Shown here: positions 42,786 through 52,123 of the stretch, piece after piece
Layout: every line of letters starts with the position of its first letter
How positions within the stretch are numbered: the stretch's first letter is position 1
NCBI GenBank assembly: GCA_902514745.1
Contig: CABXRX010000002.1
Location: 1 to 64,000, forward strand
From: an uncultured Pelagibacteraceae bacterium
GTDB taxonomy: Bacteria; Pseudomonadota; Alphaproteobacteria; Pelagibacterales; Pelagibacteraceae
DNA length: 64,000 nt
Direction of reading: 5' to 3'
Translations under genes and position numbers: made by a program
The notes under the pieces: generated by a model
Database searches by the model: none
Seen by the model: the letters and a program-made list of their open reading frames with translations, nothing else
Told to the model about the DNA's origin: nothing

Positions 42786-44644
42786 TGGCTAAACATAAAA
42801 CACACTACGAGGATTGTGATGTTCTGGTTGTGGGTGGTGGTATGGCTGGTACTGGAGCTACTTTTGAAGCTAGGCACTGGGGGCGAGATAAGAAAATTAT
42901 TTGTGTTGAGAAAGCTAATATTGACAGAAGTGGAGCAGTTGCCCAAGGACTTTATGCAATCAATTGTTATATGGGTATGCAATGGGGTGAAAACCAACCT
43001 GAAGATCATGTTAGATATGCAAGGAACGATCTTATGGGAATGGTTAGAGAAGATTTAGGTTACGATATGGCTCGACACGTAGACTCAACAGTTCATATGT
43101 TTGATGAATGGGGTCTTCCAATGATGAAAAATGAAGAAACCGGAAGATACTTAAGAGAGGGAAAATGGCAAATAATGATTCATGGTGAAAGCTATAAACC
43201 TATCGTTGCGGAGGCAGCAAAGAAATCTGCTGATAAAATTTATAATAGAATAATGATTACTCACCTCTTAATGGACGAAAATAAAGAAAATAGAGTAGGT
43301 GGAGCTGTCGGATTTAATATGAGAACAGGCGACTTCCATGTATTTAGAGCTAAAGCTGTAATCGTTGCAGCCGGTGGGGCATCTCACATATTTAAACCCA
43401 GAGCTGTAGGTGAAGGAATGGGAAGAACTTGGTATGCTCCATGGAGTAATGGGTCAGCTTATGCATTGCCAATCGCTGCTGGAGCAAAAATGACTCAAAT
43501 GGAAAATAGAATTGTATTGTGTAGGTTTAAAGATGGATATGGACCAGTTGGAGCATATTTTTTACATTTAAAAACATATACACAAAATGCAAATGGTGAA
43601 AACTATGAAAAGAAATGGTATGAACAGACAAAAGAGTTAGTTGGAGAATATATCGATCATCATCCAACACCTACCTGTTTAAGAAATCATGCTTTTATCC
43701 AAGAAACTATGGCTGGTGGTGGACCAATTCACATGGTTACAACTGAAGCTTTCCAAGACCCACATTTAGAAACTGTTGGCTGGGAAAATTTCTTAGGTAT
43801 GACTGTTGGTCAAGCGGTTGTTTGGGCATCTCAGAACATTGATCCAAAATATACTAACCCAGAGTTAACTACATCAGAACCATATGTTATGGGCTCTCAT
43901 GCTACTTGTTCTGGTGCTTGGGTAAGTGGTCCAGAAGATTTATCTCCACCAGAATATTTCTGGGGATACAATAGAATGCTTACAATTGATGGGTTATTTG
44001 GAGCTGGTGATACAGTAGGTGGAAGTGCCCATAAATTTTCATCAGGTTCGTTTACAGAAGGTAGATTAGCCGCAAAAGCAGCAGTTAAATACATTGAGGA
44101 TAAAAAAGCTGAGGATTTAAAAGTAACTGATAAACAATGTGAAGATTTTAAAACTAAAGTTTATAAACCATTAGAAACATATACTGTTGCTCAAAATGAA
44201 ATTACTGGAGGAACCGTATCTCCTAGTTACATCTCTCCAATTCAAGGATTGCAGCGTTTACAGAGAATAATGGACGAATATGTTGGTGGAATTGCAACAA
44301 ATTATATGACTAATGCCAATATGTTAAAAAGAGGCTTAGAGCTATTAGCTTGGTTGGAGGAAGATCTTGAAAATGTTGGGGCTGAAGATTACCACCAACT
44401 AATGAGAGCATGGGAGCTAAAACACAGAGCTTTAACTTCTCAGTGCGTAACAGAGCACACTATGTTTAGAGAGGAAACTAGGTGGCCAGGCTACTATTAT
44501 AGAGGCGATCATATGAAACTTGATGATGACAACTGGCACTGTCTAACAGTTTCTAGAAGAGATCCTAAAACAGGTAAATTTAGTATGGAGAAAGTTCCTG
44601 TCTACCATATAGTGGATGAGAACGAGAAGAAAAAAGCTTCTTAA
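42785..44644 (+). CDS. aprA: Adenylylsulfate reductase alpha subunit
   Basis: FAD subunit that interconverts APS and sulfite plus AMP. FAD motif VLVVGGGMAGTGATFEAR lies near residue 14. Diagnostic AprA blocks are NHAFIQETMAGGGPIHM, GSHATCSGAWVSGPEDL (the catalytic His region) and GLFGAGDTVGGSAHKFSSGS. The length is 619 aa. The operon is aprM-aprB-aprA plus a small downstream gene. With suyAB and xsc nearby releasing sulfite, the oxidative direction is most sensible. ATP sulfurylase, needed to finish to sulfate, is not in the window. Confidence 0.96.
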   Translation: MAKHKTHYEDCDVLVVGGGMAGTGATFEARHWGRDKKIICVEKANIDRSGAVAQGLYAINCYMGMQWGENQPEDHVRYARNDLMGMVREDLGYDMARHVDSTVHMFDEWGLPMMKNEETGRYLREGKWQIMIHGESYKPIVAEAAKKSADKIYNRIMITHLLMDENKENRVGGAVGFNMRTGDFHVFRAKAVIVAAGGASHIFKPRAVGEGMGRTWYAPWSNGSAYALPIAAGAKMTQMENRIVLCRFKDGYGPVGAYFLHLKTYTQNANGENYEKKWYEQTKELVGEYIDHHPTPTCLRNHAFIQETMAGGGPIHMVTTEAFQDPHLETVGWENFLGMTVGQAVVWASQNIDPKYTNPELTTSEPYVMGSHATCSGAWVSGPEDLSPPEYFWGYNRMLTIDGLFGAGDTVGGSAHKFSSGSFTEGRLAAKAAVKYIEDKKAEDLKVTDKQCEDFKTKVYKPLETYTVAQNEITGGTVSPSYISPIQGLQRLQRIMDEYVGGIATNYMTNANMLKRGLELLAWLEEDLENVGAEDYHQLMRAWELKHRALTSQCVTEHTMFREETRWPGYYYRGDHMKLDDDNWHCLTVSRRDPKTGKFSMEKVPVYHIVDENEKKKAS

Positions 44645-44663
44645 TAAGTTTTAGGTAAACAGC

Positions 44664-45014
44664 ATGGATATATTGTCAAAAACAGACGATGAAGTTTATC
44701 AGATAGCTAAACCCATTTGGGATAATTTAGTTAAATCATCAAATCTAAGAGATTATGGTGGTTTTACTAAAGATTTTTCAACACAAATGTTGTTTGGAGC
44801 TAATGAAGTAGAACTTGGTAAGCAGTGGGCCAATAATAAGATAATCACAAATTTAGAGGAAACATTTGAACCATTTGGCTGTCTCAGAAGAGGTGTTCAC
44901 ATCACTGTCTTAATTAAACAAACAAATAAAGAAATTTCGGGAGAATTTCTTGGTCGGCTAGTTTTAGGTGAAGAAGACGGTGTAGTGAAAGTATTTGGAG
45001 CTACAATATATTAA
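44664..45014 (+). CDS. Uncharacterised 116-aa protein in the apr operon
   Basis: Starts 20 nt after aprA on the same strand. Family not recognised. The predicted layout is two or three N-terminal helices (DEVYQIAKPIWDNLVKSSNL) followed by strands (VHITVLIKQTN, SGEFLGRLVLGEED, VVKVFGATIY), which is reminiscent of small NTF2/cystatin-like folds. There is one cysteine (FGCLRRGVH). It has no signal peptide or membrane segment. It may be an assembly, activity-tuning or sulfite-relay factor for AprBA; this is inference from position. Confidence 0.75.
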   Translation: MDILSKTDDEVYQIAKPIWDNLVKSSNLRDYGGFTKDFSTQMLFGANEVELGKQWANNKIITNLEETFEPFGCLRRGVHITVLIKQTNKEISGEFLGRLVLGEEDGVVKVFGATIY

Positions 45015-45083
45015 GAAAAATAAATTATCTAAGTTTGAAATAATTGTTTGACAAATATTTCTGCGGGTGTATTGACGCAGTTA

Positions 45084-45218
45084 ATGCAACTTTCAAACAT
45101 AAAAATCATAAATAAAATTATAAATTTAAAAGCTGTTTTAATAAAAACAGGTTTATTTATGAGCCTTGCTGCTTATTGGGGTGTTATTTTAGTTGGAACT
45201 TTTATCACATTTAACTAA
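45084..45218 (+). CDS. 44-aa single-pass membrane peptide before tauE
   Basis: Not in the ORF track. ATG 45084 gives MQLSNIKIINKIINLKAVLI, continuing KTGLFMSLAAYWGVILVGTF and ending ITFN. The N-terminal half is basic and the C-terminal 22 residues form one membrane helix, so it would be inserted with the N-terminus inside. It fills most of the 233-bp gap between the apr operon and the TauE/SafE gene. No ribosome site is obvious and no family is recognised. An internal ATG at 45159 with CAGG upstream would leave only 19 aa. Confidence 0.45.
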   Translation: MQLSNIKIINKIINLKAVLIKTGLFMSLAAYWGVILVGTFITFN

Positions 45219-45247
45219 GTTGTTTTTACACAACTGTTAATTTTATT

Positions 45248-46327
45248 ATGGAAGTATTTTTACCTATAGCTCAAGTATTTGTTAACCCTATAGAAATACT
45301 TTTTTTAAGTGCAATAGTTGGAGTTTTATCAGGATTATTTGGAGTTGGTGGTGGTTTTTTAATGACACCTTTTTTAATTTTTTTAGGTGTTCCCCCTGCC
45401 TATGCAGTTGCAAATGAAGCAAATAATATTCTTGCAACATCTGTTTCAGGATCAACAACTCATTATTTAAAAAATACTTTAGATTACAAAATGGGTTTAA
45501 TGATTGTAATTGGTGGTACTATTGGAACATCAATTGGAATATACATATTTACATATTTCAAAGGCATTGGAAAAATAGATACAGTTATCTCTTTGGCTTA
45601 CATGTATATTTTAGCAATTATAGGTACATTAATGTTAGTTGAAAGCCTAGGTGAAATTGATAAAGCAAAAAAAAATCTTTTAATTAAGAAAAAATTACAT
45701 GTTCATTATTGGATTCATGGTCTTCCATTTAGAATGCGTTTTCCAAAGTCAAAACTATATGAGAGTGTTTTTACACCAATTATAATTGGTCTATTGGTTG
45801 GATTTATTGCTGCCATAATGGGAATAGGTGGAGCTTTTATTTTAGTACCAGCGATGATTTATATAATTAAGATGCCAACAAAATTAGTTCCTGGAACTTC
45901 TTTGTTTGTAACTATTTTTGTAAGTGTGATAGTTACTTTTTTACACTCATTTAACTATGGTTCTATAGATTTAATGTTGGTCTTTATGTTGGTAATAGGA
46001 TCTATCGTAGGTGTTCAAATCGGACAAAAGATTGGGGAAAAAATTGATAGTTCTGGTCTTAGAGCTTTGCTAGCTATTTTACTCTTAATTGTTGGTATAG
46101 CAATTGCTTATGATAGTTTCTTTGTGGAAGAAATTCAAAAAGAAACAACAACAGTTTTAAATACAGACTTAAATTTTTTCTCATTATTCATAAAACAATT
46201 TTCTGAAGAGATGCCGTTTTTCTATGGATTATTTTCAATTATGTTTGCTGTATTTTTGGGTGTTGCTGCAGCATTTATAAGACGTTTCATTTCAAATTTT
46301 AAAAAAAAAATCTTAATAAAATCTTAA
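45248..46327 (+). CDS. tauE: TauE/SafE family sulfite/anion exporter
   Basis: Membrane protein of the TauE/SafE family, whose members export sulfite, sulfoacetate or related anions. Two internally similar halves are visible: GVLSGLFGVGGGFLMTPFLI near residue 25 and GLLVGFIAAIMGIGGAFILVPA near 185, with about eight hydrophobic segments. A cytoplasmic loop at 140-175 is rich in Lys and His. Length is 359 aa. Its 3' end overlaps the convergent yeiH by 4 nt. With sulfonate lyases on both sides, sulfite export is the likely role. Confidence 0.88.
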   Translation: MEVFLPIAQVFVNPIEILFLSAIVGVLSGLFGVGGGFLMTPFLIFLGVPPAYAVANEANNILATSVSGSTTHYLKNTLDYKMGLMIVIGGTIGTSIGIYIFTYFKGIGKIDTVISLAYMYILAIIGTLMLVESLGEIDKAKKNLLIKKKLHVHYWIHGLPFRMRFPKSKLYESVFTPIIIGLLVGFIAAIMGIGGAFILVPAMIYIIKMPTKLVPGTSLFVTIFVSVIVTFLHSFNYGSIDLMLVFMLVIGSIVGVQIGQKIGEKIDSSGLRALLAILLLIVGIAIAYDSFFVEEIQKETTTVLNTDLNFFSLFIKQFSEEMPFFYGLFSIMFAVFLGVAAAFIRRFISNFKKKILIKS

Positions 46328-47421
46328 ATAAACTTATTTAGGGTTTCGATATATATTAAACTTATAATTCCCACTGTTACTGCGGCAATCAAACCAACAA
46401 TAAAAGGTTTGTAGCCCATTGATTTTAATTCACTTAAATTGATGGATATTCCAACCGCAGCCATAGCCATAGTTAAAAATACAGTTGCTAGTGTTTTTAA
46501 GTATTCAATTAAATTAATCCAAATTTCATAATTACTACTACCAATTGAAAAAAACTGATCGCCCAGATTTCTCACAATTATCATTCCAATAAAACCTAAT
46601 ACAAAATAAGGAAATATATTTAAGATTGAGTAGTTATGACCTTTTAATTCCCCTCTGTTGTATAAAAACGCAAATAAAGGGATTAAAATTACTAAAAAAG
46701 TGTTTCTGATAAGCTTTGTTACTGTTGCAACATTTAATGTTTCAGGGTTATTAAATTGTTGATCATAAATTAATCCAGCAGCTGCTACTTGAGAAGTCTC
46801 ATGAATAGAAGTTCCTAAAAATAGCCCAACATTTAAGGCTTCATTATTAAAATACCATTCAGCAAAATAAGGATAAATTAACATCGCAATTACACCAAAC
46901 AATGTAATATTAGCAATCGCATATGCTACTTCAGATTTTTTTGCATTTATAACTGGTGCAGTTGCTACAATTGCTGTTGCACCACACACACTTGTTCCGA
47001 TAGCGATCAAATAAGACATTTTGGAGGAAATAGGAACTTTCTTAATAAGTAATTTAACCAAAATTAAAACACCCAAAATACAAATTATAATCAATGGTAT
47101 TGCAATAGATCCAAATTTTATGAAATCAGCAAAACTTAATCTAATACCTAAAAATATTATTCCTAATTTTAAAATATATTGTTGAGTAAAATCTAATCCA
47201 ATCATCATCCCTGGTCTCGGAGTAAAAGCATTACCCATTAATATCCCGAGCAGGATTGCAATTAAGACAGTTGAAATAGGACTTTTTGGAGTACCAAAAA
47301 TTTCAATAGCTAATACATTATTTATTCCTTGAGAAAATAAACAAAATACTAATGCTAAAGCAACACCAGGAAAAATTGATTTAAGGTATTGAAGTTTAAT
47401 TAGCACAGAAATCTTATGCAC
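46324..47421 (-). CDS. YeiH family putative sulfate/sulfite exporter
   Basis: A 365-aa protein with about ten membrane segments. I recognise the YeiH (UPF0324) blocks [20 protein letters not shown]-like [53 protein letters not shown] and [19 protein letters not shown]. The family is annotated as sulfate exporters and often sits with sulfonate genes. Its start overlaps suyB by 8 nt, making suyA-suyB-yeiH a probable operon in which it would relieve the sulfite or sulfate released by SuyAB. Confidence 0.85.
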   Translation of the reverse strand: MHKISVLIKLQYLKSIFPGVALALVFCLFSQGINNVLAIEIFGTPKSPISTVLIAILLGILMGNAFTPRPGMMIGLDFTQQYILKLGIIFLGIRLSFADFIKFGSIAIPLIIICILGVLILVKLLIKKVPISSKMSYLIAIGTSVCGATAIVATAPVINAKKSEVAYAIANITLFGVIAMLIYPYFAEWYFNNEALNVGLFLGTSIHETSQVAAAGLIYDQQFNNPETLNVATVTKLIRNTFLVILIPLFAFLYNRGELKGHNYSILNIFPYFVLGFIGMIIVRNLGDQFFSIGSSNYEIWINLIEYLKTLATVFLTMAMAAVGISINLSELKSMGYKPFIVGLIAAVTVGIISLIYIETLNKFI

Positions 47422-48580
47422 TTCTGTAGAGTTTAGTCATCACAAATTCTCTGTGACCTAAAGCTTCTGCACAAGTTAATCTTCCGTTTGCTACCCTTAA
47501 AGTTGTTTTTATTAGTTCATCTCCTGCTTCAGATAAATTCATTTCCCTTGAAAGAATTTTAGAAACATCACAGTCTATATGTTCACCCATTCCTTTAACA
47601 GTTAAAGGATTTGCTGTTAATTTAACAACAGGTTCTATTGGATTACCAATAATATTACCTTGGCCAGTTGGAAATAAATGAATGTTAAACCCTGCTGCTG
47701 CTTGAAGTGTAACACATTCTGCTGCAGCTGAAGATGTATCCATAAAGTATAAACCTTTACCTTTTGTTGGCTCCTCTGCAGGTTCTAAAACATCTATAAA
47801 TTTACAATTTCCAATTTTCTGAAAATTTCCAAAAGCTTTTTCTTCAATTGTGGTTAACCCACCTGCAATATTTCCTGCAGTTGGTTGACTTTCTGATAGA
47901 TCATCCGTTGCTTCTTTTAATATAAAATCATTATAACTATTCCAAGTTTTAATAAATTTATCAGAAGCTTCTTTAGTTGCTCCTCTTGTAGCACAAACTT
48001 GTTCAGCACCTGTTAATTCAGATGTTTCTCCAAAACATAAATGAACACCCATTGGTTCTAATTTTTCCATAAGATTACCAACTGTTGGGTTAGCAGCTAG
48101 TCCAGATGTAGTATCTGACTCGCCACATTTTACTGAAATCCAAAGATCACTTATTGGACACTCTTCTCTTTGTTTTTCAGAAGCCCACATTACAAACTCC
48201 TGAGCTTTTTTAGAGGCTTTCATTGTTGTGCCTATATCTCCAGTTCTTTCTATATGAAATCCCTCGACTGGTTTTCCTGTTTTAGCAATACCATCTACAA
48301 TTTTTTTAGTCCATTTTGGCTCAATACCTATAACGATTACTGCTGCAACATTGGGATTGCAGCCAGTTCCAATCATAGTTCGAAAATGAAGCTCTAAATC
48401 AGCTCCAAATTGAAGCCTACCATAAGAATGAGGTAGAGCTATCGTTCCTTTGATATTGTTTGCTACAGCTTCAGCACATGCATTTGAAATGTCATCTACA
48501 GGAAGAATAATTACATGATTTCTTGTACCAGCTCTTCCATTTTCTCTTTTATAACCTAAAAAACTTTTTGGAAATTCCAT
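47414..48580 (-). CDS. suyB: (2R)-sulfolactate sulfo-lyase beta subunit
   Basis: Large subunit of the enzyme that cleaves sulfolactate to pyruvate and sulfite. It belongs to the UxaA/altronate-dehydratase superfamily: [51 protein letters not shown], and [20 protein letters not shown] near residue 305. The separate 94-aa SAF-domain partner plus 388-aa core is the SuyAB arrangement; altronate hydrolase is usually a single longer chain. Context with yeiH, aprMBA, tauE and xsc strengthens the sulfonate assignment. Confidence 0.85.
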   Translation of the reverse strand: MEFPKSFLGYKRENGRAGTRNHVIILPVDDISNACAEAVANNIKGTIALPHSYGRLQFGADLELHFRTMIGTGCNPNVAAVIVIGIEPKWTKKIVDGIAKTGKPVEGFHIERTGDIGTTMKASKKAQEFVMWASEKQREECPISDLWISVKCGESDTTSGLAANPTVGNLMEKLEPMGVHLCFGETSELTGAEQVCATRGATKEASDKFIKTWNSYNDFILKEATDDLSESQPTAGNIAGGLTTIEEKAFGNFQKIGNCKFIDVLEPAEEPTKGKGLYFMDTSSAAAECVTLQAAAGFNIHLFPTGQGNIIGNPIEPVVKLTANPLTVKGMGEHIDCDVSKILSREMNLSEAGDELIKTTLRVANGRLTCAEALGHREFVMTKLYRSA

Positions 48581-48584
48581 ATTA

Positions 48585-48869
48585 TTACCACTTCTTTGTT
48601 TTTACATTGTGAACATGCACGTGTTCACCTTTTTTAATAGATTTGACCACTTTACCTATATCATGACCATATTTAAGAATTGTGTCACCTTCATTAAGGT
48701 CAATCATTGCAATTTTATGCCCTAAGGGGATTTCATCTACTGATTGAATATTTGTTGAGCTGTCATCTTCCATTATCCAGCAAGCACAGTCTTGTTTTGG
48801 AGTTATTTTTTCAATAACAACAACTCCCACGTTATCTTTTTTATCGTGAATTATTATATCTGTTGCCAT
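48585..48869 (-). CDS. suyA: (2R)-sulfolactate sulfo-lyase alpha subunit
   Basis: A 94-aa SAF-domain protein partnering SuyB, 4 nt upstream of it. Family signs are [20 protein letters not shown], then [20 protein letters not shown] near the C-terminus; the GEHVHVHN ending is typical of the UxaA N-domain/SuyA family, where His and Cys bind iron. The N-terminal segment has a CACWIMEDD insertion. It is divergent from xsc across a 112-bp region that must hold both promoters. Confidence 0.85.
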   Translation of the reverse strand: MATDIIIHDKKDNVGVVVIEKITPKQDCACWIMEDDSSTNIQSVDEIPLGHKIAMIDLNEGDTILKYGHDIGKVVKSIKKGEHVHVHNVKTKKW

Positions 48870-48882
48870 ATCGTGTCGATTT

Positions 48883-48934
48883 GTTTGTTTGAAATTTGTA
48901 AATTCTTATATATTAATCGCAAAAATTAACAAAC
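48883..48934. promoter_or_regulatory. Spaced inverted repeat in the suyA-xsc divergent region
   Basis: GTTTGTT (48883-48889) and AACAAAC (48928-48934) are exact complements separated by 38 bp, inside the 112-bp region shared by suyA and xsc. Such paired half-sites could allow one regulator to control both directions. The motifs are simple and AT-rich, so chance is possible. No adjacent regulator gene exists. Confidence 0.35.
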
Positions 48935-48981
48935 GAATTTTAATAAATATTAAATTTACACTTTAGAGAGGTTCTAGTTTT

Positions 48982-50766
48982 ATGACAAAAATGACGACAG
49001 AAGAAGCTTTTGTAAAAGTTTTACAAATGCACGGAATTGAACATGCATTTGGAATTATTGGATCAGCATTTATGCCGATTTCAGATATTTTTCCTGATGC
49101 TGGAATTACTTTTTGGGATGTAGCTCATGAAACTAATGGTGGTTTAATTGCAGATGGATACACAAGAGCAACTGGTAAAATGTCAATGGTAATTGCACAA
49201 AATGGACCGGGTATAACTGGATTAGTTACGCCAATTAAAACTGCATATTGGAATCACACTCCCCTTTTATTAGTAACACCTCAAGCTGCAAATAAAACCA
49301 TGGGTCAAGGTGGTTTTCAAGAAGTTGAGCAAATGAACTTATTTAAAGATATGGTTTGTTATCAAGAAGAAGTTAGAGATCCATCAAGAATGGCGGAAGT
49401 TTTAAATAGAGTAATTGAAAAAGCAATTAGGGGTTCAGCGCCAGCACAAATCAATGTACCTAGAGATTATTGGACTCAAGTTATTGATATCGATCTTCCT
49501 CCAATTGTAAGACTAGAAAGACAAGCAGGAGGTGTAGATGCGATTAAAAAAGCTGCTGACTTATTATCTGATGCAAAATTTCCTGTAATACTATCAGGAG
49601 CAGGAGTTGTTATTGGTGGTGCTATTGAAGATTGCAAAAAATTAGCTGAAAAATTAGATGCACCAGTTTGTTCTGGTTATCAACATAACGATAGCTTTCC
49701 AGGAAGTCATCCTTTAGCTGCTGGACCGTTAGGCTACAATGGCTCAAAAGCCGGAATGGAATTAATTCAAAAAGCGGATGTTGTTTTAGCCTTAGGAACA
49801 AGACTTAACCCTTTTTCAACATTACCAGGTTATGGAATGGATTATTGGCCAAAAGAAGCAAGTATTATTCAAGTTGATATGAATTCAGATCGAATAGGTT
49901 TAACAAAAAAAGTTACAGTAGGAATCTGTGGTGATGCTAAATTAGTTGCCCAACAAATTCTTGCTCAACTTTCACCAACAGCTGGTGACACTGATAGGCA
50001 AAAAAGAAAAGATATTATTCATCAAACTAAATCAGCTTGGTTACAAAAATTATCAAGTCTTGATCATGAAGATGATGATAAAGGTACAGTCTGGAATGAG
50101 GAAGCAAGAAAAAGAGACTCTGACAGAATGTCACCAAGACAAGCATGGAGAGCAATTCAAGCAGGAATGCCTGATGATGTAATTATTTCAAGTGATATTG
50201 GTAACAATTGTGCAATTGGAAATGCTTATCCAACTTTTGAAAAAGGAAGAAAATATTTAGCGCCAGGTTTATTTGGTCCTTGTGGTTATGGATTTCCCTC
50301 AATTTTAGGAGCAAAAATTGGATGTCCTGATACTCCAGTTATAGGTTTTGCTGGTGATGGAGCCTTTGGTATTAGTATGAATGAAATGAGCTCATGTGCA
50401 AGAGAAGAATGGCCAGCTATAGCAATGGTTATCTTTAGAAATTATCAATGGGGTGCTGAAAAAAGAAATACAACTCTTTGGTTCGATGACAATTTTGTTG
50501 GAACAGAATTAGATCCAGAATTAAGCTACGCTAAAGTTGCGGATGCTTGTGGATTAAAAGGTGTAACTGTTAGGACAATGGAAGAGACTACATCAGCAAT
50601 TAAGCAATCTTGTGAAGATCAAAAGAGAGGAATTACAACATTTATAGAAGTAATTCTAAATCAAGAACTTGGTGAACCATTTAGAAGAGATGCGATGAAG
50701 AAACCAGTAAAAGTTGCTGGGATTAACAAAGCAGATATGAAGAAACAACCTTCGTTAAACTCTTAA
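48982..50766 (+). CDS. xsc: Sulfoacetaldehyde acetyltransferase
   Basis: TPP enzyme converting sulfoacetaldehyde plus phosphate into acetyl phosphate and sulfite. The 594-aa chain has the Xsc-specific N-terminus (MTTEEAFVKVLQMHGIEHAF, then GIIGSAFMPISDIFPDAGI) and ANGP-like IAQNGPGITGLVTPIKTAYW. The TPP-binding segment is VIGFAGDGAFGISMNEMSSC, then FRNYQWGAEKRNTTLWF. An AGAGG ribosome site precedes ATG. The next gene, 39 nt on, is an FAD amine oxidase. Substrate could come from taurine or isethionate. Confidence 0.93.
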   Translation: MTKMTTEEAFVKVLQMHGIEHAFGIIGSAFMPISDIFPDAGITFWDVAHETNGGLIADGYTRATGKMSMVIAQNGPGITGLVTPIKTAYWNHTPLLLVTPQAANKTMGQGGFQEVEQMNLFKDMVCYQEEVRDPSRMAEVLNRVIEKAIRGSAPAQINVPRDYWTQVIDIDLPPIVRLERQAGGVDAIKKAADLLSDAKFPVILSGAGVVIGGAIEDCKKLAEKLDAPVCSGYQHNDSFPGSHPLAAGPLGYNGSKAGMELIQKADVVLALGTRLNPFSTLPGYGMDYWPKEASIIQVDMNSDRIGLTKKVTVGICGDAKLVAQQILAQLSPTAGDTDRQKRKDIIHQTKSAWLQKLSSLDHEDDDKGTVWNEEARKRDSDRMSPRQAWRAIQAGMPDDVIISSDIGNNCAIGNAYPTFEKGRKYLAPGLFGPCGYGFPSILGAKIGCPDTPVIGFAGDGAFGISMNEMSSCAREEWPAIAMVIFRNYQWGAEKRNTTLWFDDNFVGTELDPELSYAKVADACGLKGVTVRTMEETTSAIKQSCEDQKRGITTFIEVILNQELGEPFRRDAMKKPVKVAGINKADMKKQPSLNS

Positions 50767-50805
50767 GATCTTTAAAATATTAAACAATTATCGTAAAGTT
50801 ACTTC

Positions 50806-52110
50806 ATGGAAGTGACTAACGATAATGCTTGTAGTTGGGTTAATGATTTAACACCAAGAACAAATGTTAAATCTATCCAGTCAAACGAAGATTGTGAATG
50901 GTTGATAATAGGTGCAGGATATACAGGGTTGTCTGCTGCGAGAAAATTAGCTGAGTTACATTATAATCAAAAAATAATATTAGTAGATGCCCAATTAGCA
51001 GGCGAGGGAGCAAGTAGCAGAAATTCAGGTTACTTAGTTGACACCACCTTAAATGACGGCTTCACTTCAAATAAAGAATTAGAAAATTATAGAAAAAAAT
51101 CTGCTATTTATAGTTTAGGAATAAAAATTGTAAAAAAATTTATTAACGAACATCAAGTAGATTGTGATTGGAATGAATGTGGTAAATTTTTTGCATCTTC
51201 AAAAGTAGAAGATGAAAAAATTTTACTAAATTTTTCCAGCACACTTTCTCAATTAGGTTTTGAACATAATTTATTGAAAAAAAAGGATTTATTTAAAAGA
51301 CTAGGTACAAATTTTTACAATATTGCTCTTCATACAAAAGGAGGAATTTTATTACATCCTGGTAAACTTGTCAGATCAATGATTGATGTGTTGCCTAGTA
51401 ATGTGTGTTTATATGAAAATTCATGTTTAATAAATTGGAATAAAAACAAAGATTTTATTTCATGTAATTTTAAAAATGGAAAAATAAATGCTAAGAAAAT
51501 TATCTTTGCTACTAATGGTTTTTTAAAATCTTTAGGGATTAAATCTAACTATAATTTTCCAATTACTTTAACTGCAAGTATGACAAGATCATTAACTGAT
51601 GAAGAATTTAAATCTATTGGAGAGCCAAAAGAATGGGGTGTGCTACCAGTAAGACCAATGGGTGCAACTATCAGAATGACTAAAGACAAAAGGATATTGG
51701 TTAGAAATACAGCCGAGATTCGTAATCCATTTAAAATGTCTAAATCAGACTTAAAGAAAAGATCTATTAATCAAAAAATTTCTATTAAAAAAAGATTTCC
51801 ACATCTGACTGATGATATCTTTCAATCGACATGGTCAGGAATTGTATCGAGGACAAGAAATAGTTCTCAAATATTTGAAAAAATTGATGATAATATTTTT
51901 GCTGCAGGCTGCTATAATGGTTCTGGTATAGGTGTAGGCACTTTATTTGGAGAACAAATTGCCATTAAAGCTAGTGATGAATATACAAAAGAAATTGAAA
52001 TAATTGAGGCAAGAAATAAACCAACAAGGTTGCCACCTCAACCCTTTCTAAATTTAGGTATTAAGGCAAGATTATTTTATGAGCGATTAAGAGCTAAATC
52101 GGAAATTTAA
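50806..52110 (+). CDS. FAD-dependent amine oxidoreductase (DAO fold) linked to xsc
   Basis: A 434-aa flavoprotein with WLIIGAGYTGLSAARKL near residue 33, AGEGASSRNSGYLVD near 70 and the C-terminal FAD segment FAAGCYNGSGIGVGTLFGEQ. It resembles PuuB-type amine oxidases. Being 39 nt downstream of xsc, it could deaminate taurine to sulfoacetaldehyde in the manner of the TauY subunit of taurine dehydrogenase. However, no TauX-like small subunit is visible, and the same fold oxidises many amines. The FAD oxidase call is firm and the taurine role is a hypothesis. Confidence 0.82.
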   Translation: MEVTNDNACSWVNDLTPRTNVKSIQSNEDCEWLIIGAGYTGLSAARKLAELHYNQKIILVDAQLAGEGASSRNSGYLVDTTLNDGFTSNKELENYRKKSAIYSLGIKIVKKFINEHQVDCDWNECGKFFASSKVEDEKILLNFSSTLSQLGFEHNLLKKKDLFKRLGTNFYNIALHTKGGILLHPGKLVRSMIDVLPSNVCLYENSCLINWNKNKDFISCNFKNGKINAKKIIFATNGFLKSLGIKSNYNFPITLTASMTRSLTDEEFKSIGEPKEWGVLPVRPMGATIRMTKDKRILVRNTAEIRNPFKMSKSDLKKRSINQKISIKKRFPHLTDDIFQSTWSGIVSRTRNSSQIFEKIDDNIFAAGCYNGSGIGVGTLFGEQIAIKASDEYTKEIEIIEARNKPTRLPPQPFLNLGIKARLFYERLRAKSEI

Positions 52111-52123
52111 CTTAGATAAAAAT

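Noticed and set aside
45048-45076. Promoter from TTGACA at 45048-45053
   Set aside because: A perfect -35 hexamer, but no acceptable -10 sequence lies 15-19 bp downstream.
47414-48869. UxaA-type altronate hydrolase instead of sulfolactate sulfo-lyase
   Set aside because: The split 94 + 388 aa architecture and the neighbouring yeiH, tauE, aprMBA and xsc fit SuyAB better; no hexuronate genes are present. A tree with known SuyB would settle it.
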